Source: Carposina sasakii (lineage: Eukaryota > Arthropoda > Insecta > Lepidoptera > Carposinidae). Taken from it: 64,000 nucleotides of DNA. Position numbers and translations under genes: made by a program. This document shows, one piece after another, positions 10,077 through 22,049 of this stretch. The stretch covers positions 1,116,001 through 1,180,000 of the forward strand of contig CP053162.1 of assembly GCA_014607495.2 (NCBI GenBank), given 5' to 3'. The first letter of the stretch is position 1. Every line of letters begins with the position of its first letter. Below the pieces are notes generated by a model. That model was given only the letters and a program-made list of their open reading frames with translations, was not told where the DNA came from and searched no databases.

Positions 10077-12943
10077 TATTTATCCAACGAATCTTCTTAA
10101 AGTTACGGGAGAACGGAAAGGACATTCTGTAGTTCATACGGACAAAGTTTCGGGCAAGCAACAGTATCCTATTACTTAAGACGAGCAATTCTTGTATTTG
10201 TCTTTGTATTGAAATTGGTTTCGTTGAAACAAATTTTTGTCACCGATTTATTTACATCTCTGGCCCTGTTATGATAAACGTGGCTATAGAATTTCCTTGT
10301 GATTTTGCAGTTCTGGCCACCCTATTTTAGGATGATAGCCGTTTGTATAAGTATGTACGTGGTTTGTATATTTTATTATAAAAAATAATGCCTGGGTGAA
10401 TTTCCCAGGTACGTTTTTAGCGCGGCGTGGATGAAAATCGTAGTGGAAAGTGCAAAATGCACATTTATTAATTTTTTTTCATTAAGTTCAGACAGTGATC
10501 TAGACTAACGTTTAAAACTTAAGGCCAAAATCTATTTGTTTACGCATTAAAAAAATTATCAAAGGCTCTAAATCTAATTGCGGTGCTATGTCCCCACTTC
10601 ATTTGCAAAAATAAATTTGGCTATTTAAATTTTCGGGTGAATTAATTTAACAGAATACATACATATTTTAAAAATACATTAAACAACACTATTATTTACA
10701 CCATAAGCAGTAATTTAACTATACCCGGTAGTACCTGTAACAGCTTTTTAAAAATGTCCCGCGGAAAAAGTCAATAACGCTGGCGCATTTTGAACATTAC
10801 ACTATTTCATCATAATGAATGAGATAGATGCTAAGCTATCTTTCCCCGCACTGCTCTGTCAAGCCAATCGTATACCAAGTACAAGGATGTTTGATACACT
10901 GAACAGTTTTCCCGCCAAAAACGTAAGTATAACCTGCGGTGGCGCAGGAATACAAATTTATCATATAACGGTGTCATGTGTATTTAAAAAACTAAAAGGC
11001 TGTTTAAAAAGAAATTTTACAGATGATTAAAGATTAGATGTATCGACGTAATTGCAAATGAATTATTACAATTAAAATAATAGTGTCCGTTATAATTTGA
11101 AATTTGTTACTTAATTCTAAGTACGGTGTCGCAACTCCAGTGGCTCCGGTGGCAAAAAAGAGGGCCACCGTAATATAATAATGTCACCGTAATTGATATT
11201 TTGTCTTTTTATATACAGGATGACTGGAAAACGGGTATTATTTCTATTGAGATGTAAAAGTACTGCCCATTTTCTACCTTCATGGGTAGGAAGACCCATT
11301 AAAAAAATTACGGCTTCAGGGTTATGCCCCATTTTGTAATGTTTTTAAAATCACCTTATTATTAAATGGAAATGCATAAAAAAAATACGTGTATATTTCA
11401 GTAATTCAACTAGATAAATAAATAATCATTGGAAACAAAACAACAGACATCAACTTGGCATTGTCAAAGTACAATTACCAAAAGGTTTATAAATTTTTTT
11501 CCTGATTCTTTCCTAATCATTCAAAATAATGATTTCACGTAATTCGCACACTTAATTAAACTGAAATCAAAAGGTATAATTATGAAAAAGCTTACCAACA
11601 GCTGACTAATAAGAATTTTAAAAGTGCTATCCTATGGCGCGACAACCTTTTTTAACAAGTAACCTAAGTTTGTAGTCAAATTTAAAAAATACAAAGGTGA
11701 TGAACTGACATTATAATATATATATATTATAGCATAGGAATCTTACTGCTATCCAAAGGCCTTTTCATGATGCAGTTCAACTCGAATCGAGGTCATACCG
11801 CCACCTCCATCTCGTCTTACTCCTACCCCAGGCAGCCGCTCTGTAGCATCCAGCCAGTTGCACTGCTCGTCTATCTTTCGGTGTCTAAACGACTAACATG
11901 GCCGGCACTTTTACTGTCCAGTTCCTTTTTGGTAGGCGATTAGCATACCTAATGGTGTTCCTGATGCAGTCTGAGCACTGTAGGTCAATCGATAGACAGG
12001 ATAAGCACACATATCGACAAGTAGACGTTATAAGATCATAGGAAGGGAACCGTTCCTAAATGAACTAAGTTCTTCCAGGCACTTGAGATTCATCTCACAA
12101 TATTAATAGCTGACCAATAAGAATGTAATATTTTCTGAGTCCTGACTGTTCTCAGAAAAAATATCTATATATTGAATGTTCTACTGGCCTAGTAGGTGTA
12201 CTCATGCACATAATTATTATCTACTTCAATCCCACGTTTTGTGATATTGATTATGACTTGGCCTTCGGTTCAAACTCAAGGAAACCACCCAAAATTGCTA
12301 CTATAAACCCGAGTAACTTTGCGATAAACCCGAGTAGCTTGAACAAGTACGCCTGATGATAACAGAAGAGTTCTACATTCTACTTGCCTCAATATAACAC
12401 TGCTATAGGCTGTAGCGCCACGGAATGTATTTTTTGAAACCTATATTGGTCAGCTGCTAGTAAGCTTTCTCATAATAAATTACACCTTTTTGAGTAGCTT
12501 ATTAAATAAGGAATTTAGTTTGATAAAGGGTACGCATGACGCAGTATATTATTTTGAAAGAGTAGGGGCTTAATTGGCAAAAACATTTAACAAATTTTGC
12601 TTGACCATTCCATGTTGATAGATTTTTGGGAGGTCAAAGTATAAAATGTGATTTATTTCTTATATGCCATTCTACTCATCTAAAAGGAGATTTAAAAAAT
12701 AATAATAAAATGTCATATCTCCGACACTGTGAATTTCCGGATGGGGTGTTCCTTATATATTATTAAATGAAACACGTTGGGTCATCAGCACAGACTAAAC
12801 TAGAGTCTATATTTCATAGAGTATCAGCAATACTATAGATAAAACATACGTTTCGTTACACACATTTCAACACTTTCCCATAACGAAATATAACAAAATA
12901 AACAAAAGTAAACAAACTTTCTATAAGCGGAATAACTAAACAA
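10077..12943. other. Intergenic with a pair of inverted repeats
   Basis: No gene is seen. A diverged inverted pair lies at 11567-11612 and 12444-12491 (shared 'aaaagcttac' and 'cagctgac'), with a third partial match at about 12104-12130. This may be the remnant of a TIR element of about 920 bp. The 71-codon frame at 10815-11030 has no recognisable domain. Confidence 0.4.
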
Positions 12944-14075
12944 CTACAATTTTATTCCTAACTTATCCAAGAAATAGTAATGCTTTATAGGTGGTAAACT
13001 CTTTGTTAATATATCAGCTGGCATATGATGGGTTTCCAAATAATTTACTTTTATAGTATCGCCAGCAATTAAATCTTTAATAAAAATGATATCGTACATC
13101 TATATGCTTGGACCTTTTATGCATCATATGACTAAATAATAATTTTTGAGCGCTTTGACTGTCATTATAAACATCAATAACACATAATATGCCAGTCAAC
13201 TCCTTATATAATTGTCTTAAATAAATAGCTTCTCTGCAAGCTTCCGATGTAGCCATGTACTCGGCTTCAGTGCTTGAAAGGGCCACAGTAGCTTGCTTTT
13301 TAATTTGCCAAGAAATTACAGAACCATTCAACATAAAACAATATCCAGTAAATGACTTTCTATCTAGGGAGTTACTTGCCCAGTCAGCATCTACGTAACA
13401 TTGCAATTTGGATTTACCATCTAAACAATATTTCAGACAATAAGACTTTGTCTTCTTTTAAAATTTTAGAATTCTCTTGGCATGTACCCAATGAGTCTGG
13501 TCAAAACAATTATTATATTGACTTAGAAAACCTACAGCATACCCAATGTCTGGTCTCGTAAGAACAGCCAAATACATCAGGCTTCCAATTAAATTTTGGT
13601 ACGGTACAGCATTATCACAATATTCTGCCTTTTCTAAGTTGAGTTTTGGCTCCATTGGAGTATCAGACTTCTTACTGTCACACATATTGAACTTCGATAT
13701 TAGTTTATCAATATACTATTCTTGATTCAATTTTATTACATTTTCCTTTTTATCAATAAATACTTGCATTCCCAAAAAATTCTTAACTTCAACATACACC
13801 TGAATCACTTTTTTACTAGTATCTTCATTTAGTACTTCATCGGTATTTTCCATTATTGTAACATTTCTACTAGTTGTAATTGTATTATTTCTCGTGTTAA
13901 ATAATCTGTATCCCTTGATGTTATCTGAATAACCGATCAGGATATGCTCTGTAGACTTTTTGTCCCATTTCAATCGACGTTCCTTTGGCACATGAACCAT
14001 TGCCTTGCTCCCGAAAATTCTTATATGATCCAGGTTTGGTTTTTGGTTCGTCCACATTTCGTAAGGTAGCTAACG
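12944..14075 (-). pseudogene. Ty1/copia pol remnant, internally deleted
   Basis: Reading 14075 to 12944, three pieces follow one another. First is the integrase C-terminal region ('YEMWTNQKPNLDHIRIFG', 'WDKKSTEHILIGYSD'). Next is the last part of reverse transcriptase ('LIGSLMYLAVLTRPDIGY'). Last is RNase H ('YVDADWAS', 'TVALSSTEAEYMA') through to the pol end near 'HHMPADILTKSLPP'. These are copia-type signatures in normal order. The central RT palm, including its catalytic YVDD, is missing: integrase joins RT near 13800. A stop near 13713 and frameshifts near 13450 and 13082 break the frame. No LTRs were found nearby. Confidence 0.9.
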
Positions 14076-14780
14076 AGGTGCACTTTCAAATGTGAAAAGA
14101 AATGATCCTTATTTCTGGTTTTCGAAGATTTTTACGTACATATAAATAAATACGGCTAGGTTCCTGAAATGGTGTAGTCAGAACTGCGAGATCTTATAGG
14201 AGATACCATGGCCACTACGTTTTATGCTAAGAAAAAAGTCAATAGGAAGCATTTTAAAGTAAGTAATAAAATATTTCCCTAACTGTTAACGTGTTCCTTA
14301 AATTTGTTATCATAGTTTCTAAGCTATAATCATGATGATAAACATTATTACCAACTAATAAACGAAAAATCTAAAGTTTTCATATTCTTATAAAATAAAT
14401 AAATAGGTAATTCGTATGATGTTCTCCTGTATTTATAATTCCGCTGGTTGTAATAAATTTCAGTGGAGAGATTAACAATTTCGGTGGTTTGATAATAATA
14501 TCGGTGGCGATTGAAATTTTTAAATGCAGATATCTCAAGAAATAATACGTTTTAAAAAATGTGTACCATATGACTGAATATTATATATTTTTAGCTATTA
14601 CTTCGAATACAAAAAAGTTATAGAAAGTGGATATAAAATTTCGCCAGCGTAATTAGTCAAAAATCGAGGTTGTTGAAATTCACCCGCCTACGTTTTCACA
14701 TAGTAAAAATACATTTAATATTCAAGCAACACTAGATCTACGTAATGTTTAATGCTAGTGATTATACGTTTTCACATGTT

Positions 14781-14844
14781 CACTATGGGTGCGCCCACCA
14801 CCGGGCCCTACACCCTCCACCGACCCTCGGATCTGATAACTCAT
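14781..14844 (+). repeat. Dispersed repeat family I
   Basis: The text 'gggtgcgcccaccaccggg', 'ccctacaccctcc' and 'ctcggatctgataactcat' is found inverted at 31499-31562 with nearly the same sequence. Nature unknown. Confidence 0.6.
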
Positions 14845-15258
14845 AACTGCGAAAACAGGCACTTGCACCTAGCATGCAAGATAATACATTGCACTATTCC
14901 GAAATCAATAACTAGATAAATAATCTACATATGTTTCGCCAACAACCGTGGCATCCTCAGGATTATAGAAATCAGTAAATTAGTAAATCACTAATTATTA
15001 TGAAACTCTAAAACCCAACACATTGCCTACACAGAATTTTAAATTAAAATCCGCGCATAGGTCGCATAATTAAAATGCCAAATCAAATGAGAGTGTTTAG
15101 CTCAGCGCTCAATCGGAGATGGTTTCATCACTTTCGGTCTAGTGGTTCTGAGTCTAACCGTGTAATCCCGTTACACCTCATTCGGTAGGAACAGTGAGCC
15201 TGTGATGTGCGAGGAGATGAAAGGTATAGGTTTGGGAGAGCTTCTTAGGGTCAATATA

Positions 15259-15577
15259 CAGGATGTAAAAGACAAGGTTGTTTTTTTAATACCTTGTATT
15301 CTTTGTAAGGTTACGACCTTTTTTTTCCTATGGAACCAACCCTGGGATATGACAAAAAAATTATGAAAAAAAAAAACTATTGTAAGCAATGTATTCGTTT
15401 CATGCGTAAAGTACAAATGTACCTACAAAACTAACATTATGACATGATCTTTGTAACTTTGGACGTTAGTATCTTGGAAACCCGTGGTTCCCAGGGGTAC
15501 TTCAATAGAAAAAAATCATCGTGATGTTACAAAGAATACGAGGTATTAAAAGAACAACGTTGTCTTTTTACATCCTG
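15259..15577. mobile_element. TA-flanked MITE, family D
   Basis: Inverted ends start CAGGATGTAAAAAGACAA-like at the right end and CAGGATGTAAAAGACAAGG at the left. Extended arms contain 'ttgtttttttaatacc' and 'aatacaaggtat'-like text. TA lies on both sides. It codes for nothing, although an 81-codon frame crosses it. Confidence 0.75.
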
Positions 15578-15639
15578 TATATCCATATCACTAGATGCAT
15601 ATTATAAAACAAAGTCGCTTCCCGTTGTCTGTCCCTATG

Positions 15640-15808
15640 TATGCTTAGATCTTTAAAACTACGCAACGGATTTTGATGCGGTTATTTTTAATATAGATAA
15701 AGTGATTCAAGAGAAAGGTTTATATTATGTACTTATAACTAGAGACCCGCCCCGGCTTCACACGGGTGTAATGTCATTTCACGCGGACTAAGTCGTGGGG
15801 GCCGCTAG
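15640..15808 (+). repeat. Helitron-like 3' end
   Basis: It contains 'aaactacgcaacggattttg', then 'acgcggactaagtcgtg' and a terminal CTAG at 15805-15808. The layout is that of lepidopteran non-autonomous Helitron tails, in a subfamily different from that at 1-145. Confidence 0.6.
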
Positions 15809-15944
15809 TCTATTTATAAAATGTATTGATCTAAAAAATGTTTTAAAAATTAGTTTTGTTGATTACTCGTATCATGACGTGATAGGATCAACGATGAGCA
15901 CAATAGGACTTTGTCTTCTTGCTTATATTATAAAATACATACAT

Positions 15945-16075
15945 ATATACATCACACCTTTATCCCTTACGGGGTAGGCAGAGCACCAAGGGCCGATAGA
16001 ACCACATGGTGCCACTTCTGACCAATTTTAAGGGTATAGTTGAGATGTACAAGTTCTCATGAGTCCAAGTATTTT
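15945..16075 (-). repeat. Dispersed repeat family E, partial
   Basis: It contains 'cttacggggtaggcagag', 'ccgatagaaccacatgg' and 'tagttgagatgtacaag'. This is the reverse complement of the right part of 1082-1350. Confidence 0.65.
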
Positions 16076-16096
16076 GACTACTATTTCATCGATATA

Positions 16097-16356
16097 CAGG
16101 ATGTAACAGAAAGGGTATGTTAAGCGAAAAGCTGTATAAATAGCCCACTATACAGAACCTATTTCCTAAATTTGAGACTCGAAATCACATTTTTATTTTT
16201 CAAGATTGTATGAAAATTCCTGAGATATTTAAAAATTCTCCATACGATCGGGAAAAATAAACATGTGATTTCGGATCTCAAATTTTGTGGATAGGTTCTC
16301 TATAGTGGGCTATTTACATAGCTTTCCGCTTAACATACCCTTTTTGTTACATCCTG
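16097..16356. mobile_element. Fold-back MITE, family A
   Basis: Long inverted arms start CAGGATGTAACAGAAAGGG, continue 'atgttaagcgaaaagct' and 'aaatagcccactat', and return inverted at the other end. TA flanks it. Six copies are in the window: here, 36701-36942, 37530-37787, 41878-42141, 49852-50337 and 62779-63025. It is non-coding, and a Tc1/mariner source is likely. Confidence 0.85.
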
Positions 16357-16884
16357 TAGAGAAACATATCAGCAAAACAAAACAAACATAAACCATATAC
16401 ATTTTATTGCAATTGGCTGCGAATGAATAAATAAATTAAAAACCTAGCTAGGTAGGTATAATAAATGTTTATTCAGTCGTCTAGCAAATTATAGAAAGTT
16501 TCCATTAGCAAGATAATGTTTCGGGGACAACCTAGAGGGAATAAATTGTGTTTTAGTAATATTTTTTTCGAGAGGTTAGGCAAAACGGCCATTAGCGAGC
16601 AGGCCGATATCCTAAGAGATTTATGTTCCCCGCTTCAATGATTATGCCTTAGAATGGTTTTCTGTAGTAATCTGCGTTGTTTATGTATTTTTGACAAGAA
16701 TTTTTATTTTAATTTTATGCCTGCTTCGGTACATTAGGAGGACGGTGATGATACGTCGCGGTGTCATGTTAACTTGTGTTATCATTCGTTTCTTAAAAAC
16801 CGTGACGTGCTTGCATTCTAGTATACACATGAATGGCGAGGCAGAGCCATATAGTGAATTGTGTTATAATTTTGAATGTACGGT

Positions 16885-17145
16885 CGTACATACTAGACAG
16901 AGTAGAGTTTGCACCACCCCTGCCTGCCCGTCGGTATCGTACGAGGTGTTTAAGGGTTTCCGGGAGGTGGGCAGTGGCGCCTCCCGTATTGACAACATAG
17001 TCCGAAAATCACACTGCGGTCACCAACCCGCCTGCCCAGCATGGTGATTATGGGCAAACAAAACCCTCCTGTGGCAGTAGCCTTGTGGCGTGCCCTGGGG
17101 GAGGCCTACGTCCAGCAGTGGACTGCAATAGGCTGAAGATGATAC
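16885..17145 (+). repeat. RTE-type LINE 3' tail, family G
   Basis: This is the longest copy here. It runs from 'gtttgcaccacccctgcctg' through 'gacaacatagtccgaaaatc' to 'gcagtggactgcaatagg'. The 118-codon frame crossing it (16691-17047) is not conserved in the other copies. Confidence 0.7.
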
Positions 17146-18059
17146 ATACGTAACGCACAGAATTGTGTTCCCAAAATACTATAGTCAGAACTGCAGGATT
17201 TCCTTTATGATCCTGCAGCCAAGTTAAGGGTGGCAGGAATTTTGAATGTGTATTATTCATATTCGTACCTATTGATAAATGTTAATAAGTATAACAAAAA
17301 AATCTTATGTTTAAATACGAAGATCCTGACACCGGGACAAACTGTTCTTAGTTTTTCAATGTTCAGTCTAGAATAATAGAAAAATGTAATTAAATACGAA
17401 TTAAATAAATAAGCGCAGTACATGCAAATTAATTAGTTTATATAAGAAAAAATACCTTCTTTTCTCGTGTTACTGCCGGTCTTATTACCAGAAGTAACAC
17501 GGTAATACCTGCCGGTTTTTTTTACTACAGAGTTAAATAACACGTCTCCTATAATCACCGAGATAACGATAATCTTTGTAAGAATTAAGACTGCATTTGC
17601 ACATTACCTTTGTTAGCATAGGTTTTACTCGATTTTTATATTTACTAATTGGCACCTTTAAGAACAAGTTGAGAAGCTACCTATCTCTTAATAATGATGC
17701 TGTATATACCAACTTTTTGTGTTATTTTATAAAATATCTATGTATATATGTATTTATTTAGTTATATTGTATGTACTCATTTAATTGTTGAATTTCATTG
17801 TTTATATTGTGTTTTTTGATAGGTACTCGTATTTTTTATAATTTGGATGTGCGCATATGATATTCTTCGGTTACCAATCACTAAATGTTAACTGGTTAGC
17901 TGGAAGAAATCTTTGTCAGATATAAGCTCGGCTTTGTATATTATCTTTTTAATAATATGATAATTTAAGTTTTCTGCGTGTACAATAAAGAATATATAGA
18001 TAGAGAATAAGAATAATGGTGTATCTCGTATTCAACATCGTCGTCTCCATGAAAATAAT
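17146..18059. other. Intergenic, one hairpin
   Basis: AT-rich. A small hairpin forms at 17468-17502 (CGTGTTACT pairs with AGTAACACG). The rest gives no recognisable gene. Confidence 0.4.
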
Positions 18060-18510
18060 TCAGCACCGGTAGCATGGAAACCGCGCGCGTGTTTCCAGTC
18101 ACCAAATGCGAGTATGGCAATGACAGAGATTCGGAACCCGCGCGCGACGCGTCTTATAACGCGTCGATAAGACCCCGCGTTAATTTTAAACGCCATGCTC
18201 GCAACTGCGGGTTATATATCGCGCACGGTGCGACGTGGGTTTCAATGTCAGCTTGAAGTGTGAAACGTCGTTTTGTCGCGAATTTTGACACTTCGGCACC
18301 ACAAAAAGCGCGACATACGTGAGTCGCGGACGGCATGCTACTGGTGCAGATAAATAGATTCTTACTGGTTCTGATAACGGGCATTTTCCCAATCAATGCC
18401 CGTGCAATAATCGCTATATAAAGCCCATAAGACATAAACGCAAGGACTCGGCCGTTAGAGCTATCTCTTCGCGGATCGAGCGCGACATTACCAGAATATA
18501 TCTCCAATTG
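18060..18510. other. CpG-rich block of unknown nature
   Basis: This block is much richer in G+C and in CpG than its surroundings. It contains 'cgcgcgcgacgcgtc' with a small palindrome around 18144-18167, and a TATA-like 'gctatataaagcc' at about 18412-18424. Frames of 60 and 117 codons overlap it but carry no recognised domain. It could be a promoter with a first exon of an unseen gene, a recently arrived element, or a GC-rich MITE like 46910-47090. No second copy is in the window. Confidence 0.35.
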
Positions 18511-18599
18511 GTTAGTGAGAGGACGGTAGGGTGACTATGGTTTTTTTGTAGTAGATACTGGCTAATTTGATTGTTCCACTTATTTGAGTTTCTTTATAT

Positions 18600-18790
18600 A
18601 TACATAATCACGGACACAGGCACACACTGTGTTCCGAAAATGGAATAGCCAGAGCTTCATGATTAAAATCGTACAGTCACGCATAGCGGCACCAAATTTA
18701 ATGGATCAGTGGCAAGTTGGTAGCTCATCGCCTGAAAGTACGTCACTAGATATACTATCTAAATAAGGTACATTGCGCCACCGCCCCGCC
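18600..18790 (+). repeat. Dispersed repeat family F, diverged
   Basis: It contains 'acacactgtgttccgaaaa', 'aagttggtagctcatcgcc' and related text. A decayed copy. Confidence 0.5.
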
Positions 18791-18836
18791 ATCCCGTTAG
18801 GCTTCGAGCTTCAATTCGCTCTAGCAGGCCTATCTA

Positions 18837-19000
18837 CTATCTTTTTTGACAGGTTATTGATGATCACTAATTGAAACTTAATTATCTACTTAATTGTGCA
18901 CGTCTGTGGTTGCCAATTTTCTTAAGACAAGCCACTATGCCACTTCCATTTCTAAAGTTTTGATCGAGTGATCATAATTAAGAACTGTCAAAAAAGATAG
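18837..19000. mobile_element. Small TIR element
   Basis: Perfect 16-bp inverted ends CTATCTTTTTTGACAG (18837-18852 and 18985-19000). The similarity extends outward for about 20 more bases with mismatches. The interior of about 130 bp has a second inverted piece ('gatcac' and 'gtgatc'). Non-coding MITE of unassigned class. Confidence 0.6.
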
Positions 19001-19395
19001 CCGATAAGGTCTTCTCTAGTTTCTTCCTCTCGGCGATGGATGATCATCCCAAGTCTGCTCAGTGCGACTTACGGTTTGTTTTGTGGATTCCATCTTGCCT
19101 CGGTATGTGGTTAATAGTTAAAAATGTTAAATGTTTTCTGATTTAATCCAACATTCCGGAAATTGCTCGGCATATTTAAAAGCGAACAGAATAAATGTAG
19201 CACTTAATTATTTATTCCAAAATGTATGCTTTTAAATTCAAACGTCCCTAGAATTTATTCGTATGGAACAATAGGTGAATTCAGTACCAGTTTTTGTTTA
19301 AGAAGGCAAATACTACACTGTATTGATACATGTTCGTATAGTCTATAAAGCAAAGGCAAAAATGCCTTTACAACCTATGTACATACATAATTATA

Positions 19396-19702
19396 CAGGA
19401 TCATTTTTGGTCGTCAACGTTCCCGAAAACTACGGAATCTCCTCATCATAACGATAATTTTTCTCCATGGAAGTATACCTGGCAAGTGTCTGGTTTCCAA
19501 AATATTAGGGTCCAAATTTCAGTAAATAGACTGCGTTTTTCTGCATAAATGCACAAAGATGCGCGTAGCACGATTTTTTCACGAGATTAATATCTGTCTA
19601 TGAGAAAACTAACATAAACACTGGACACTATAAATTTTGCCCGATCAATTGATGTATAGAGTACGTACCATTCGTTAAGGGTGGCAACGAAAAAACATCC
19701 TG
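19396..19702 (-). mobile_element. CAGGGTG MITE, family B
   Basis: TA-bounded. It starts CAGGATCATTTTTGGTCG and ends 'gcaacgaaaaaacatcctg'. It is inverted relative to 5658-6008. Confidence 0.8.
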
Positions 19703-19704
19703 TA

Positions 19705-19925
19705 TACATACGGCTATGTTCCCGAATTTGGTAGCCAGAACTGCAGACATATAGCCACGTTTATCATATCATATTTAACATAATATGTTAATGATCAGTG
19801 ACAAGTTGCTAGATTATAGCCTGAGAGAACGCCCGAATTTCTAAGTCGGCTCTTACGACATGCACGGAAAGAGATGCAGCTGATGTATTCTAATGAAGCC
19901 CCGCCAGCACAGGACCAACCCTTGT
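19705..19925 (+). repeat. Dispersed repeat family F, full-length
   Basis: It runs from 'cggctatgttcccgaatt' to 'aatgaagccccgccagcac'. It is one of the best-preserved copies and abuts the preceding MITE. Confidence 0.65.
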
Positions 19926-21021
19926 ATATACCTATATACAATATATGTACAGGTCGAAAAGATCAAAAAATCTGGTTAACCTATTAAATGACTTAATTGA
20001 CAGTATATTGTCCCTACTATGTCTCTTGTGGTGAAGAATAAGCTTCCCGCCGCTTTTCTGGGACATATACTCAATCAATTTCTGACTCATCCTCTAAATA
20101 GGCATTATAAGCTTTTCATAGAAAACATTAACCAGTGCCGCTAGTATCTAATGTTATGACTTACATAAACTGTGCGACACAAAATGTATGTTCAAAAATT
20201 GTGCACGGTAACAGATTCCATAGAACGAACATTAACAGCAAAAATAAAAAACAAAATTATCAACTGGAAAATTATAAAATGTAAATTTTTCATATTGTTC
20301 CGAGATAACTAGTAAAAAAAAAAAATGGTGCATCATTCCTTTTTCAAACTCGAGAGCGGCCATATTGCGCTTAATGTCTCACCAGGGAACAATGAGGAAA
20401 ATATGTAGTTCGTATTCACCATCAAGACGAGAATGATAGCGGAGTTTACGATAGTCGATTGCGACTATTTATTTAAAGAAAAAAACCCAGCCAAGAGCTA
20501 GTCAAACTCAATTACAAAGTATACTGTACCATTATCCATAAAGATTGGTCACATTTTGTTGTATCGAAGCCTACTATTTTTTTATTCAGCTTTTAATATT
20601 TTGTCATTATAGTGGCAATACAAATACAACATCTCTGAATTTTAACTTCTGGCTATCACGGTTCATGGGAGACTGGTAACAGTCAGACAGATTGCGGAGT
20701 AATATTCTTTGGGTACATAATCCTAAACCGTACCCTACATAATTATTTTATAGTGGTTTTTATTCCGATATTGTGACTTATGTAACTCTATGAAGTGAAA
20801 GATCCATTATATTTCTCGCCTTCATGATCTTGGCTGCTTAGTTACTTGGTGGTTTGTAATATATCATGCTGATATTTGTACATATTCAGAGTTATTCTTA
20901 TTATAATAACTATGGTGTCCGTTAGTTCGAGATATTTTTATGAATGCCACTGACGTTGTGTGTGTAGTTGGTAATGATCCTGCCTACAGAGAACTTATCC
21001 TGCTTCTTTAACTTTCGATAC
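19926..21021. other. Intergenic, no gene seen
   Basis: AT-rich sequence with no recognised repeat or coding frame. Confidence 0.4.
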
Positions 21022-21105
21022 AAGACCTTAGGGATCTTAGTGTGGGACTAGGTCTCAATGTGTTGTGAAGTCTGTGAATATTTATTTATTTATTTATTTA
21101 TTTAT
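21022..21105 (+). repeat. SINE family T, 3' part, with (ATTT)n tail
   Basis: It contains 'acaagaccttagggatc', 'gtgggactagg' and 'aatgtgttgtgaag', as in the 3' half of the SINEs at 26435-26665 and 43455-43690. It ends in repeated ATTT. Confidence 0.65.
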
Positions 21106-21339
21106 TCTTATTGTAGATTTCAACATTTTGTGACTTGCATACTATAGACAATATTTTAAATCTTAATCATCATATTTTTTTATTGATTGAGTTTTCTCGC
21201 AGAATATGCCTTTTTAACATTTACTGCATACTTATCGTTTGTCAAGTTCAAACAGTGCGAAAGTAATATATTTAGACAGGTCTACTCGTTATTAGTAGTA
21301 AAATATGTGACTTAATATTTTTCTAGAAAAAATCTCTTG

Positions 21340-21341
<2 letters not shown>

Positions 21342-21376
<35 letters not shown>
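21342..21376. repeat. (AT)n microsatellite
   Basis: A run of alternating A and T that directly abuts the LTR element. TATA on this side and TATA at 26413-26416 may be the target duplication. Confidence 0.9.
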
Positions 21377-21379
<3 letters not shown>

Positions 21380-21813
21380 CGTAGATGGGTCGAGTGGCGT
21401 GCCGTTAGGTGTGTCCGACATCTTCCAAAATCCGAAATAAAGAATGCGGCGTGTAGTAAACAAGCTTAATTAGGAATCACAAACACTTTCACTGTATCTA
21501 CGCACAAGATTACTAGGATTCTAGCGGATAACGTAGAAACGTGGTAAGTACAAGACAGAGGCTGATTAGCACCCGTGCTTCGCTCGACAGACGCAACAAG
21601 CAAGAGCAGAATACCCTCCGGCTCAATTCAAACGACCCGGTGGTCGTTGTAAATCTACAGTGGCGCCCTCTCAGTACTCTGTCTTGTCTTTACCCAAGTG
21701 ACAGCTGTCCTCAAGTCCGTGATAGCTGTCGACTTGACGTTTCTAACTTCAACGATTGAAAATAGATGGCGTTGGAGATCCGACTGTAGGATATGACATC
21801 TTGATCTCCGACA
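21377..21813 (-). repeat. 3' LTR of the gypsy element
   Basis: This matches 25976-26412 at an offset of 4599. It starts (minus strand) TGTCGGAGATC and ends CCATCTACGTCA, with short inverted TG(T/A)CG termini. Like the 5' copy it contains the first gag codons (ATG at 21421 on the minus strand). The upstream edge has no strong polypurine tract: 'caaaatggccg' is the nearest candidate. Confidence 0.9.
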
Positions 21814-22049
21814 CGGCCATTTTGACAGACTACCCGTCCTCGGGTAGAACCGATGAATCTGTGAACAAGATAACTCAAGGAAGTATCTGCGCTCGGCCAT
21901 TCTGCCTTAACTTAAATTTAAAGACTTCTTATTACAATAGTTCATGAAATCACAAAAATCGCTCATCGACCGTCAAGTTCCCAAAATCTTTACGTAAAGA
22001 CATAAAAAATAAAAGATAAGCAGACTCGCACATATGTTTAAATCAGTCA

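Noticed and set aside
16691..17047. 118-codon frame
   Set aside because: Half of it is the RTE-type tail, and the frame is not kept in other copies of that tail.
18154..18507. 117-codon minus frame in the CpG-rich block
   Set aside because: High G+C lowers stop frequency; no domain, codon pattern or partner exon was seen.
21541..21759. 72-codon frame also present at 26140-26358
   Set aside because: It is duplicated because it lies in the LTRs, is antisense to the element, and has no recognisable domain.
21377..21813. A second truncated element in tandem, because the repeat includes gag codons
   Set aside because: TG...CA ends and TATA on both outer sides fit a single LTR element whose LTR simply extends into gag.
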